From a virus, in IMG/VR virus record IMGVR_UViG_3300019487_000019, positions 1 to 64,000 of that record: 64,000 nt of DNA; one strand, given 5' to 3'. The notes beneath the pieces were generated by a model. That model had not been told where the DNA came from. It made no database searches and was given only the letters and a program-made list of their open reading frames with translations. This document shows positions 47,203-55,982 of the stretch, piece after piece. Both the position numbers and the translations under genes were made by a program. Each line of letters starts with the position of its first letter. Position 1 is the stretch's first letter.

Positions 47203-48310
47203 TACTTTCTACCTTGGTCAACTTAAAGTTGATTGCATCGAGAGCATCTTTGGCGATGACACAGCGCCTGATGCCAAACGCATCCATTAATGTCAGGACG
47301 CCTCTATCGATACACGAACCTAGGTAATGGCAGGAACCACATTCTTCTTTGTTGCCGATGTTCGCATACTGAGTGACTTGTGCAGTATGCTCCCACTGCT
47401 CGAACTCTCGAGCTGTCCATTCTTTGATTGGGATCTCGAATTCAGAACGGAAACTGACAAATCGTTCATACAGCAATGGGCTAGCATAGAACCTTCCGTT
47501 GCGATAGTTGTACTGCTTCTCAATAAGACTATCGGTTAACTTGCCAAACGAAAAACGTAGAAATTTGACTTTCTCGCCAGAGATTGCATCATCAAACAAC
47601 TCCGAGATCTGCAACACAGTCTTCTCAAATTCTTCTCCTGGCAGATCATCCTTTCGTCCAAGGCTAAAGTTGTAGTCGATCGTTGTTTCGAACAAGTGAT
47701 TAATCTTGTGGTGTAAGAAGTCGTAATTCTGTAGAGTCTCGGCAATCTTTGTCGCACTATAATCAAACACATTGAAGATGCCAAAGGTGCGGATTTCCGA
47801 AAAGGCCGTCAGGCGGGCTTGGAGACTATCTTTATTGCGTGCTAGCAATTCAAGGTATTTCTGATTGAGAATTTGGGCGGGCTCAATAATGATATTAATC
47901 TCCAACTCCATATCTTTATAGAGTGTGTTTAAAACCTTCACGATGTCATCCACACGAGGCGCATCCACATCGAGGTATGTTGTTTGGAGGCTTAGTCGTC
48001 GAAAGCGATTCAAGATTGCAACAGTGGCAGGATCACGAAGGAAAGCAGCAGTGTTATTTGCAGCAAGGAAGTCGGTTGGAGCAATGAAGGCGATAAACGG
48101 CTTGTAGCTACTACGCTCAAAATCATCAAGAAGCTTCACAAACTGCGTTGTGTAGCCCCCAATGCCATCTTGGATCTCTTTATTAACATGGCACCCACGA
48201 CAAGACCACTGGCAGCCGTTTAGAACCTCAAAATTGATATTGAGGTAAAACGTATTTGCATCTTTAAGGTGTCGTGAAGCGAGATACTGTTGGTCAATGT
48301 AGCTGTCCAT
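47192..48310 (-). CDS. Radical SAM enzyme 5 of 8, PTD subfamily
   Basis: 372 residues. CX3CX2C C33-C37-C40 (LNGCQWSCRGCHVNK), AFIAPTDFLAANNTA in the GGE position, FGKLTDSLIEKQYNYRNGRF and C-terminal CGSCHYLGSCIDRGVLTLMD ... CVIAKDAL. The ATG overlaps the preceding TAA by one base. Paralogue of enzyme 4. Confidence 0.86.
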   Translation of the reverse strand: MDSYIDQQYLASRHLKDANTFYLNINFEVLNGCQWSCRGCHVNKEIQDGIGGYTTQFVKLLDDFERSSYKPFIAFIAPTDFLAANNTAAFLRDPATVAILNRFRRLSLQTTYLDVDAPRVDDIVKVLNTLYKDMELEINIIIEPAQILNQKYLELLARNKDSLQARLTAFSEIRTFGIFNVFDYSATKIAETLQNYDFLHHKINHLFETTIDYNFSLGRKDDLPGEEFEKTVLQISELFDDAISGEKVKFLRFSFGKLTDSLIEKQYNYRNGRFYASPLLYERFVSFRSEFEIPIKEWTAREFEQWEHTAQVTQYANIGNKEECGSCHYLGSCIDRGVLTLMDAFGIRRCVIAKDALDAINFKLTKVESNER

Positions 48311-49128
48311 TATGTTCCCTGAAGTGCCTCAATCATTTTTTCAACAGTTGTCTGCTTAGTACACAAAGCGACCAAGAAACTGAAGAATGAATTCTCAGGA
48401 ACATCGAAGTAGTGGATCAGACGCTTTCCTTTGAACATATACTCAGTAAACTGTTGCTTGAAGTATTTACCTGGTGTCGGGGCTGGAATAGAAAAATATA
48501 GTTCCAGGAACAGCGGAATGCGGAAAAGATTGACAACATTACTTCCAATATACAGCGGATCGTCAATCTTTTCATATTTGTCAAAGAATCCCGGAAACGC
48601 TGTTTCGAACGCTGGGATAGCTACCTGTGATCCATCATCGGTTGTTTCAACAAGCTGCACCGAATACATTGCAAACAACATCATAGAGTCAAGGAACGTA
48701 TACCAGCGCTCCATCAGAGCTGGATTCTTCGCAGCAAAGGCTTTCATTTCGTCAAGCGATAACGGAACAAATGGTACAATGTCTCGTTCAATGTTCACGC
48801 CCTTGTTGTGTAGGAGAACAGCAGCTGTTAGAAGCGTGAGTCCTTTTGTTTCGTTGATGTTTCGCGACTCCATAAAGTCCTTGAGAAGCTCCATCCGTTC
48901 TTCAACGGACGTGTCAGCGAAGTCAACTTCTGCGGGAAGATCAAGGTTCGAAATATAGGTGAGGAACACCTTTCCCTTGACAGAACTCTTGGCGTAATCT
49001 ATTACGAACAATAGATTCTTATTGATAAAGAATTCTTTGATTTGGTCCATCGTCAGTGGTGCAACCACTCGGCGAATTTCCCTCTCAACCGGTTCGATTT
49101 CTTCAACCTGTTCAATTTCTTCTGCCAT
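48310..49128 (-). CDS. Hypothetical protein in the radical SAM operon
   Basis: 272 residues, AGGAG before the ATG. Acidic N-terminus (MAEEIEQVEEIEPVEREIRR), helical body with IDYAKSSVKGKVFLTYISNL, and a long run of aromatic residues near the end. Cytoplasmic. Not recognised; placed between enzymes 5 and 6. Confidence 0.6.
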   Translation of the reverse strand: MAEEIEQVEEIEPVEREIRRVVAPLTMDQIKEFFINKNLLFVIDYAKSSVKGKVFLTYISNLDLPAEVDFADTSVEERMELLKDFMESRNINETKGLTLLTAAVLLHNKGVNIERDIVPFVPLSLDEMKAFAAKNPALMERWYTFLDSMMLFAMYSVQLVETTDDGSQVAIPAFETAFPGFFDKYEKIDDPLYIGSNVVNLFRIPLFLELYFSIPAPTPGKYFKQQFTEYMFKGKRLIHYFDVPENSFFSFLVALCTKQTTVEKMIEALQGT

Positions 49129-49137
49129 TATCGTCTC

Positions 49138-50226
49138 CTAACCTTTGTGCAACTCAATCAAGTTGTCCTGAGCAATTCGATACTTACGAGCAAACTGTGG
49201 TAAGTTCTCTTGTTGAAAGCGAATGACGGCTTTACTCAATGGACATTCGTCTTCATCAGGCCAAAACAAATCTACTTCACAGTTGCCGCCACACACTTCA
49301 AAAAATTCACACTTGTAGCACACATCTGCCATCTTCTCATCTTTACGACGGACGATTTCATCCAGAGCTTTTGTTGCGAATGCATCCCAGTTTGAATACA
49401 TTTCATCAACATCACTGATCGGCTCATAATAGGTCTTGTCAGGACACAATCCAACAGACCCCCACGGGTTCATCGTGAATGTCCGCTGAGCACAACAATT
49501 ACACTTACAGTCGAGCGTATGCCCCTCTTGAAGACTTTTTGTGAACATATCAACCTGAGGCATTGACCACGATACATCATTTTCCACATAATACTCAACG
49601 AGTTTTTGCAGCCATGCTGCCCAAGGTACGTTTCGGACTTTAAAATTACGGGTCTTTTGGTCGAAGGTGGTTAACAGTTCGAAGTCAATCGACTTCACCC
49701 CCGCAAACCTTTTTGCTAACTCTATGGGGTCCAACTCAAGTAGATGTTTTTGGGTTGTAATGGCAATCGCAATATTGACCTTTTCGTCGAGGAGTATCTG
49801 GAGATTCTTCCAGAAAAGAGCCTCTTGATTAGCGGTTGTAAAGCGAATTTTATAGTCCCAACTCACACCAATCTCGTTATCACAGCGCGTACGAAGGAAG
49901 TCAAGAAACTCGTCTGTAATGTTGTACATCAGATTTGTTTGTGGAACAATGATTCGCGTGGTTTCGTCGAAGATTGTGTCGATTTGATCACACACTTCGT
50001 GCATGTATGGAATTGGCGCTAGAAAGGTTTCCCCACCATGCAAATAGAACGTTGCTTTCTTTGGATTGACGTTCTGACGAATCGCCTTAAAGTATTTCTC
50101 AGTCGTGCTAAGTTCAGCAACTTTAATTGGATCGCGATTTCCTGCCGTAAAGCAGTGCGTACAATTTAGATTGCAGCCTTGAACGATTCGAGTGTAGATG
50201 ACATTGAAGTCAGTGTTGAAGAACAT
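49138..50226 (-). CDS. Radical SAM/SPASM enzyme 6 of 8
   Basis: 362 residues. CX3CX2C C18-C22-C25 (VQGCNLNCTHCFTAG), FYLHGGETFLAPIPYM, then a middle Cys motif CKCNCCAQRTFTMNPWGSVG with LCPDK and a SPASM end CYKCEFFEVCGGNCEVDLFW ... ECPLSK. This is the layout of SPASM peptide maturases such as anaerobic sulfatase maturases and sactipeptide-type enzymes. Related to enzyme 8. Confidence 0.9.
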   Translation of the reverse strand: MFFNTDFNVIYTRIVQGCNLNCTHCFTAGNRDPIKVAELSTTEKYFKAIRQNVNPKKATFYLHGGETFLAPIPYMHEVCDQIDTIFDETTRIIVPQTNLMYNITDEFLDFLRTRCDNEIGVSWDYKIRFTTANQEALFWKNLQILLDEKVNIAIAITTQKHLLELDPIELAKRFAGVKSIDFELLTTFDQKTRNFKVRNVPWAAWLQKLVEYYVENDVSWSMPQVDMFTKSLQEGHTLDCKCNCCAQRTFTMNPWGSVGLCPDKTYYEPISDVDEMYSNWDAFATKALDEIVRRKDEKMADVCYKCEFFEVCGGNCEVDLFWPDEDECPLSKAVIRFQQENLPQFARKYRIAQDNLIELHKG

Positions 50227-50229
50227 GGC

Positions 50230-51300
50230 TTATGCCAATTCGTATGTTCCCAAAACACTTGTCGTACCTTCACGCTTCATGCGATAGGCCCAAGTTAGAA
50301 ACACCTGACACATACGGAGACGATAACGGCCAGCACCATACACACAACCTAGGCCACGTGCCACATCGCGTTCGAGTAGTTGTTCGTACTTGTGATCATA
50401 GATTAGATCAATCAATTCAGACATATCTTCATATGGAGCGCCCCACGCCTCGAGAACTCGTGCATAGAGCTGCTTGAAGATTTTACGATCGTAGGTGGCT
50501 TCAACGTATTTTGGATTTTGATATGAAACTTTTGAGTCAACCATCCAACGAAGATATTCGTTGGAGCCAAACGAAGTAAACAACAAATGATCGAGGTCAG
50601 ACAGATTGATTTGTGCATCTGGCGGAAGCACAGTATTGATGTCGCCAATCCCGTTAATCAGATCAGCTTTCAGAACTTCAAGTTCTTGAACCCAGTTGGC
50701 CCAAGTAAACCGTTCCACTTTTTCTAGGACAACCTGGCGCATGGGACTCTTGACTGGATCACGCAAATAGTCAGCAAGCTGGTACTCAAAACTTACCAGA
50801 TGCTTTGGCAGTTTTTGTAGGAACAATGCAACAGGTGTCTCTTGATAAAGTTTATCAAAGGTTTCGCGCGACATAATTGTCAATTCACGTGCTGCAACAC
50901 GTCCTTGCTCATTGCTATCTTCATCATATAAGAATGACTTGAACCAACGATCTTGTGTAAACATTTTGTGCAATTCGTACACGCTGTCGACCGTTGGATT
51001 CTTGAGAATGCTTTTCCAATATTGTATCTGTAGTGCTTGATACAGGTTGGGCTCTACGTACAAAACGTTTCGTGTATCACCGAGTTTCGTTCCATTGAGA
51101 TAACTCCAGATTTTTGTCTTGTCGCCACCAAGAAATTGTTTCGCAAAGTCATCAAATGATGCATGCACTTGAACGAACCGAAGGCCTGGATCAAGAAGAT
51201 CTATTTTGGACCAACGACTGCTGATAGCAAGATTGCTATAGCGAATTGTTGTCAATGCGGCATCAATATCAAGGTAGACATCACCAAATACATGAAACAT
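50230..51300 (-). CDS. Radical SAM operon protein, GCVYG family member 2
   Basis: 357 residues from ATG 51300 (GGAG upstream, six bases after the precursor-like stop). C-terminus LLERDVARGLGCVYGAGRYR, LRMCQVFLTWAYRMKREG shared with the 41.6-42.3-kb protein. Otherwise helical with no known domain. It lies directly after the precursor-like gene, a common place for a substrate-handling partner. Confidence 0.6.
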   Translation of the reverse strand: MFHVFGDVYLDIDAALTTIRYSNLAISSRWSKIDLLDPGLRFVQVHASFDDFAKQFLGGDKTKIWSYLNGTKLGDTRNVLYVEPNLYQALQIQYWKSILKNPTVDSVYELHKMFTQDRWFKSFLYDEDSNEQGRVAARELTIMSRETFDKLYQETPVALFLQKLPKHLVSFEYQLADYLRDPVKSPMRQVVLEKVERFTWANWVQELEVLKADLINGIGDINTVLPPDAQINLSDLDHLLFTSFGSNEYLRWMVDSKVSYQNPKYVEATYDRKIFKQLYARVLEAWGAPYEDMSELIDLIYDHKYEQLLERDVARGLGCVYGAGRYRLRMCQVFLTWAYRMKREGTTSVLGTYELA

Positions 51301-51305
51301 TTTCT

Positions 51306-51830
51306 TTATCTCCGTCCACGAGCACCATGACACGACGAGTGGCATGATGAATGACATGCAAGTAATTGAACAGTCGATGCTTCAGTTGCTGCTCGATTGG
51401 TATTCAAAGCTGTAATATACGTTGAAAGAGCTGTGCCGCTTGCGTCGGTACTGGCAACAGGAGCACCAGGAGGATTAACAAGTGCCTGGTATGCAGAATT
51501 CAAAATCGTTTTCCCCGAACCAAGAAACGTACAGCCGATACAATTAAACCAAAATTGCGTGTCTCGAATGCGAGAAGAAGCCAGAGCAAAGTTATATAAA
51601 GCACTCGCCAATCCTGAAGCAACAAGATCAGAAGCCGTAATGTCGCCGGCGGTAATATCTTGAGCTGGTGTATTACTCAAATAAGCCGCAGCATAAGCAG
51701 GATAGCCCGCATACGTAAAAGGATTACCTGACAGATTGTAGACAGTGCCAGCGTTTGCGGCAGCAATAACCGTCGTATTAAATTCGCTGACTACACTTGC
51801 TTTCGTTGCATCAGTTCCTGCGGTCGGCAT
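51306..51830 (-). CDS. Candidate RiPP-like precursor or modified protein with CHSS repeats
   Basis: 174 residues from ATG 51830 (GAGGAG upstream, start inside the end of radical SAM 7). A mild, Ala/Thr/Ser-rich body (leader-like, 1-155) ends in ACHSSCHSSCHGARGRR, with Cys at 159, 163 and 167. Two more Cys (FWFNCIGCTF, 97 and 100) lie in the middle. A Cys-His-Ser-Ser repeat at the very C-terminus of a protein in a radical SAM operon is what a substrate would look like. The long body could also be a virion protein whose tail is modified. Confidence 0.6.
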   Translation of the reverse strand: MPTAGTDATKASVVSEFNTTVIAAANAGTVYNLSGNPFTYAGYPAYAAAYLSNTPAQDITAGDITASDLVASGLASALYNFALASSRIRDTQFWFNCIGCTFLGSGKTILNSAYQALVNPPGAPVASTDASGTALSTYITALNTNRAATEASTVQLLACHSSCHSSCHGARGRR

Positions 51831-52812
51831 TCATATTCTCCTCAAGATAGCATGGAAGGCCCATCTCGCGAGCAAGAGCAAAAAACCCTTTCCCGTGGCA
51901 TGTTGACAGATTCGGACAACTATCGCATGCATCAATAATAGGGTGATTATCCGCCTCCATTATCGAATAAGCTGACAAGAAACCGTCAAAAGATGCCTGT
52001 TCTAACGCATATTTATGGAGGAAAACGTATTCATCGAACGGCATAATCGGCGATACGTAAATCTTTCCATCCTTGAACGTAAACGCTGGTTTTCGCAGCA
52101 TCGTTCTGCTATTGAACCTTGGATCACCATCTTTTACGTATAAGTCCGAAAACTCACGCAAAAGCTTATAGCTCTCCAGCATCATTTTTTGCCTCTTTGT
52201 CGGGCCAATCAATGAATTGTAGAGGAAAGTAAAGTTAACCTCAACAATTTTGTCGGCCGAAAGGCGGTCAACGAGTTCATGCAGCCGTACAATCTCTTCA
52301 GGTGAAAACTTCACCCCAACGTTCACGGCAAGATTGATAACGGTTGATGGATATACCTGAACGATCTGCTGGATCTTTTCCCTTAACATTGTTTCGTACG
52401 TTGTTTCAAACAGATGATTGAGAACAATGTTAACTTGAAGCTCTACTTTAGACCCATTACGTTCGATTAGGTCGAAAACATCTTTGTCCCATTCACCAAT
52501 CAGCGTTGAAGCAATGCCAACATATCGAAAGCGCCTTGCAAGTTCGGCAAACTCTTCGCTTCGAAACAGATCTTTGTTCGATTCGTTCTCAAAGATATCG
52601 GTAGGGAGGAGGTAGCAAGTCTCGAGACTGTAGCCGTGTTGCTGAAGTTCCTGACTCAATGTAAGAGCTGGTTCATACGTTCCGAAAGTATTTCCGTCTC
52701 GTTTGTAGAAACACCCACGACACCCCATGTTGCAGAGATTGAGAAGAAACATTCGAAACTCAACAAGTCGATAAGGATCAGTATATTTCCCATACAGGTT
52801 TTGTAGTGGCAT
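51811..52812 (-). CDS. Radical SAM enzyme 7 of 8, PTD subfamily
   Basis: 333 residues. CX3CX2C C27-C31-C34 (LLNLCNMGCRGCFYKRDG), CYLLPTDIFENESNKD in the GGE position, C-terminus CDSCPNLSTCHGKGFFALAR ... LPCYLEE, same layout as enzymes 4 and 5. Its last codons overlap the candidate precursor by 20 bp, the closest coupling in the operon, so this is the best bet for acting on it. Confidence 0.87.
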   Translation of the reverse strand: MPLQNLYGKYTDPYRLVEFRMFLLNLCNMGCRGCFYKRDGNTFGTYEPALTLSQELQQHGYSLETCYLLPTDIFENESNKDLFRSEEFAELARRFRYVGIASTLIGEWDKDVFDLIERNGSKVELQVNIVLNHLFETTYETMLREKIQQIVQVYPSTVINLAVNVGVKFSPEEIVRLHELVDRLSADKIVEVNFTFLYNSLIGPTKRQKMMLESYKLLREFSDLYVKDGDPRFNSRTMLRKPAFTFKDGKIYVSPIMPFDEYVFLHKYALEQASFDGFLSAYSIMEADNHPIIDACDSCPNLSTCHGKGFFALAREMGLPCYLEENMNADRRN

Positions 52813-53942
52813 TATTCCTGTCCCATGAACTCGCCGAGCACCTCACGGTATAGTTGTGTGTTGCGTTCTTGTTTGAAATGTTTCATCAACGATTTCGGTG
52901 AGGCGCAAATATCACCTTCCCAAGCAAGCTGATGACAATCACCATTGCAGACATCAAATACTTCACAAGAGTAGCAGAGAGGATTCCGTGCACTTTCGCA
53001 TGCAATATTATTCAAACGACCTGGTGAGGTTAGCAACTCAACAATATTGTCGTCGATCGAACCGAACGTGTTCTCAACGGCAGAATTTGGGCATCCACCA
53101 ATTTCGCCAGTTGCATTGATAGTGAAAATCTTTTGCTCACAAGAGCGGCAACGACATCCTGAATGCGTTGTAAAAACAAAGCTTGACAAAATTGAATTGA
53201 AGAACAAATTCTCAAAGTGTTTATGCATTCCGTGCTGAACTGTTTGCTGCCACATCTTGACAAACCACGCATCAAGTTCTTTATTCGTCGGGAAAATATG
53301 TGGATTCAAATTCGCATTTCCGTTTGGTGTGATCCGTTCGAGGTGCAAGTAGCGAACGCCGAGATCAGCGACAAACTCGAGGAGTTCAATTGGCTCACGT
53401 TCAACAACAGACTTACTCAATGATACCATTAACGTCACGTCCATCCCCTCTTGTCGAAGGACACGAACATTATCTCGCCACAAGTCTTCTTGTTTCTGAT
53501 TCGAGAAACGAATCCCTTTGTCCCACGAAGTAGCAAGACCATTTGTGAATGCTTGTTTCATGAAGTCCAATTTCTCGTTATCGAGTTTGTAGACAAGGTT
53601 CGTCGTTGTTGACCACCAAAGATTTGGCCAAAGGTCTTTACATTCTGCCCAAACAGTTCGCATATCACTGACAGGTGCAAGGAAGGGTTCTCCGCCGTGG
53701 AATGCAACGTGTGCGTTTGTAAGGATGGGGGCAACTTCTTTCAAGCGGTAGAACCAACTAATCGTTTTCGGAACGTTGAAGTAGATCTTTTTACCATTAA
53801 TTCCATTTGTAAAGCAATGTGCACAATTCAACTGACACGTTTCAGTCGTTTTCAGATAGACCATCAATTCCTTCAGATGGACGTATGGAGCAGGGGCAAT
53901 TGCCTTTTTGGCTCGATGAAACGTAATTGTCGACAGGGTCAT
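52812..53942 (-). CDS. Radical SAM/SPASM enzyme 8 of 8
   Basis: 376 residues. CX3CX2C C36-C40-C43 (TTETCQLNCAHCFTNG), HVAFHGGEPFLAPVSDM, middle motif CRCRSCEQKIFTINATGEIG with GCPNS, and SPASM CYSCEVFDVCNGDCHQLAWE. Paralogue of enzyme 6. First gene of the operon, 53 bp after the tail fibre stop with only a weak promoter-like stretch between, so probably transcribed from the fibre's late promoter. Confidence 0.9.
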   Translation of the reverse strand: MTLSTITFHRAKKAIAPAPYVHLKELMVYLKTTETCQLNCAHCFTNGINGKKIYFNVPKTISWFYRLKEVAPILTNAHVAFHGGEPFLAPVSDMRTVWAECKDLWPNLWWSTTTNLVYKLDNEKLDFMKQAFTNGLATSWDKGIRFSNQKQEDLWRDNVRVLRQEGMDVTLMVSLSKSVVEREPIELLEFVADLGVRYLHLERITPNGNANLNPHIFPTNKELDAWFVKMWQQTVQHGMHKHFENLFFNSILSSFVFTTHSGCRCRSCEQKIFTINATGEIGGCPNSAVENTFGSIDDNIVELLTSPGRLNNIACESARNPLCYSCEVFDVCNGDCHQLAWEGDICASPKSLMKHFKQERNTQLYREVLGEFMGQE

Positions 53943-53995
53943 GTAATTATTCCTTGCTCCACAAGTCTACCACCTTTAGCAAGTCCCATCAACAA

Positions 53996-55261
53996 TTATG
54001 CCCACTGTGCTGGGAAGAACTGTTTCCAATTGACGTCAGAACCACTTGAACCAAAGAAAGTTGGAAAACTTACTGCTGTTGTCATTGCAACCCAAGCATG
54101 GCTCGTCGCTGGGTTAACATAAATGTCGCCCGGTTTATGAGAGACTGCAGCACCACTAACATAAGCATTTGCGAATCCCGTTGAACCACTTGATGGAGTA
54201 CCAACCAGAGCGCCAAGACCATTGACATAAGCAATTGATGCAGCATTGTTTGAAGGAGCAGCAGGATACACTTGAACATCTAGACCCGTAATAGGGTTCG
54301 CATCCATTGCAAGACTTCCCGTCATATTCGGCGGTGTGTTGAGCGCCGTGCCTGCGAGACGAACATACGTGCTATTCAAAACTGCAGTTGAGGCCAAGCT
54401 ATCAGTATACGATTTGGTTGCAGCATCTTGTGCGCCAACTGGGTTTGCCAGGTTGGTGATCCTAAAGCCGCCCATATCAAAGTTATTTGGACCAACCCAT
54501 CCTTGTGTTCCACTCGACAGAATGATACCCACCCAAGATGTGCCGTCCCAAATATTCAGTTGTTCGGAATCTGTTTCCCACCAGAAAGCACCTATTGCTG
54601 GATCCGGTGGAGGATTTGTCGAAAGTGAAACGTACGAGATTGGAAGTGGAGTCCAGTCTTGTTCGAATTCATCGTACATCAACACGTTTCGTTCTGGATA
54701 GTCCGTACCGTTGACAGGTGGCGTTGTGCTCTCCGCATGTGTGCGCTCAACCCATCCTGCTGGAACTTGCTGGAACATACTGTAATAACCATACAGTGTG
54801 TTTGCTTTGATTGCTTGACCGAAAGCGTCGGTTGCTGGTACGAAAGGACCTGCTCCTGTATACCAATATGCACCGATCGAAGCTGCTGGCGCGGTATTTG
54901 ACGTAGCGGAGCCAGCACCACCGTTCACAAGAAAGTCAGTTGGAGCTGTTTGCCACACGGCTGGATTGTCTGGATCAAGACGATACCAATAAACAATCGG
55001 ACCATTCGTATCACGACGATAAAACTTTGTTCGAAGCCACAACTGACCACCAACGCCAAACGGTGGTGGCGTTGCACCATTCAGGTTTTCTGCAATGCGC
55101 AGCAAGTCTTCATCAACAGCCTCGCCCCATTCAAGGGCACCCCGACCATACAAACGAAGGTTTGATGCAGATGACGTTCCGCCAGGTCCATTAAATCCAC
55201 CAGGATTGATAGTGAACCCACCTCGGAGCGGATCGCTGAAATTGATTGAGTACGAAGACAT
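53996..55261 (-). CDS. Tail fibre protein, 421 aa
   Basis: MSSYSINFSDPLRGGFTINP, LYGRGALEWGEAVDEDLLRI, AENLNGATPPPFGVGGQLWL: the attachment-type N-terminal module seen in the 39.7-kb fibre. NNFDMGGFRITNLANPVGAQ is a shaft motif. WDGTSWVGIILSSGTQ and PGDIYVNPATSHAWVAMTTA near the end are tip-like. Late promoter and ribosome-masking hairpin upstream. Confidence 0.82.
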   Translation of the reverse strand: MSSYSINFSDPLRGGFTINPGGFNGPGGTSSASNLRLYGRGALEWGEAVDEDLLRIAENLNGATPPPFGVGGQLWLRTKFYRRDTNGPIVYWYRLDPDNPAVWQTAPTDFLVNGGAGSATSNTAPAASIGAYWYTGAGPFVPATDAFGQAIKANTLYGYYSMFQQVPAGWVERTHAESTTPPVNGTDYPERNVLMYDEFEQDWTPLPISYVSLSTNPPPDPAIGAFWWETDSEQLNIWDGTSWVGIILSSGTQGWVGPNNFDMGGFRITNLANPVGAQDAATKSYTDSLASTAVLNSTYVRLAGTALNTPPNMTGSLAMDANPITGLDVQVYPAAPSNNAASIAYVNGLGALVGTPSSGSTGFANAYVSGAAVSHKPGDIYVNPATSHAWVAMTTAVSFPTFFGSSGSDVNWKQFFPAQWA

Positions 55262-55269
55262 GTAAATTT

Positions 55270-55303
55270 CCCCTCAAATAAGGCTTGTTGAGGGGTATTT
55301 ATA
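55270..55303 (-). promoter_or_regulatory. Late promoter overlapping an RBS-masking hairpin
   Basis: TATAAATA on the - strand (55303-55296). Perfect 8-bp arms CCCCTCAA (55295-55288) and TTGAGGGG (55277-55270); the 3' arm is the ribosome site (GAGGGG) for ATG 55261. The late start, near 55290, removes most of the 5' arm. Probably also drives the radical SAM operon. Confidence 0.7.
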
Positions 55304-55982
55304 CAGATAGCTCCGCTACATATTGCTTTATGACTGCCAGTTCATTCGGGTGCTTTTCTAGCTGTTCCACCCAGTAATCCGGTCTGATGATCGTTTCAAC
55401 GATGATTTTTTGTTCAGGTGTTGCTCGATCACGCAAAACTTGCTTGAATTTACGGCTGCATAGTAGTAGCCACGGTGAAAGTTGGCGACGGCGCACTAGC
55501 TGAACGACATCATTCAAAGGAATGTGGTCGAAAATCTCACTAACGTCGACATTTCGCTTATCAGCTAGATCGAGAAGTGTTTGTACAGATAGTTTCGCTT
55601 GATCTAACGGTTGAGATGTTCGATCTAAATGCTCGATGTACATCGAATATACCTCATCGTTGGTCCAAATCGTTGGTTGTATATCTTTTTCGCGCATTAG
55701 CCAGATGAATTTCGCTGGAAATGGCAGGCCAACAGCCTTGACGTGCTGTGTAAAATTGATAAATGTTCGATAATACTTCGAAGCAAGGAATGACTTTGCT
55801 GGTGGTGGCATTCGTCTTTGGACCTTCATCCATTCTTGATAGTAATTCCACGCAGCTTGCCCCTCTGGCGTTTGAAATTCTTCAAGTCGCTTCATCTCCT
55901 TGCACTTGTGCTGCAAGTATCGGTGTTCTAGGCTGAACACCTTATGACAATATTTGCACGTATACCGTGCTTCTGCGTTCAT
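55299..55982 (-). CDS. Phage zinc-finger protein of unknown function
   Basis: 227 residues from ATG 55982 (ATGA overlap). RYTCKYCHKVFSLEHRYLQH then KCKE: a C2H2/C-type finger. AKSFLASKYYRTFINFTQHV and IQPTIWTNDEVYSMYIEHLD fit a conserved phage family in which such a finger precedes an 'SxFxxSxYYxxFxxF' segment (recalled). Its place with clamp-loader genes suggests a replication or late-transcription role. Confidence 0.7.
   Translation of the reverse strand: MNAEARYTCKYCHKVFSLEHRYLQHKCKEMKRLEEFQTPEGQAAWNYYQEWMKVQRRMPPPAKSFLASKYYRTFINFTQHVKAVGLPFPAKFIWLMREKDIQPTIWTNDEVYSMYIEHLDRTSQPLDQAKLSVQTLLDLADKRNVDVSEIFDHIPLNDVVQLVRRRQLSPWLLLCSRKFKQVLRDRATPEQKIIVETIIRPDYWVEQLEKHPNELAVIKQYVAELSV

Noticed and set aside
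51306-51830. c-type haem attachment sites in the CHSS tail
   Set aside because: The repeat is C-x3-C-H rather than C-x2-C-H, the protein has no signal peptide, and no maturation genes are near.
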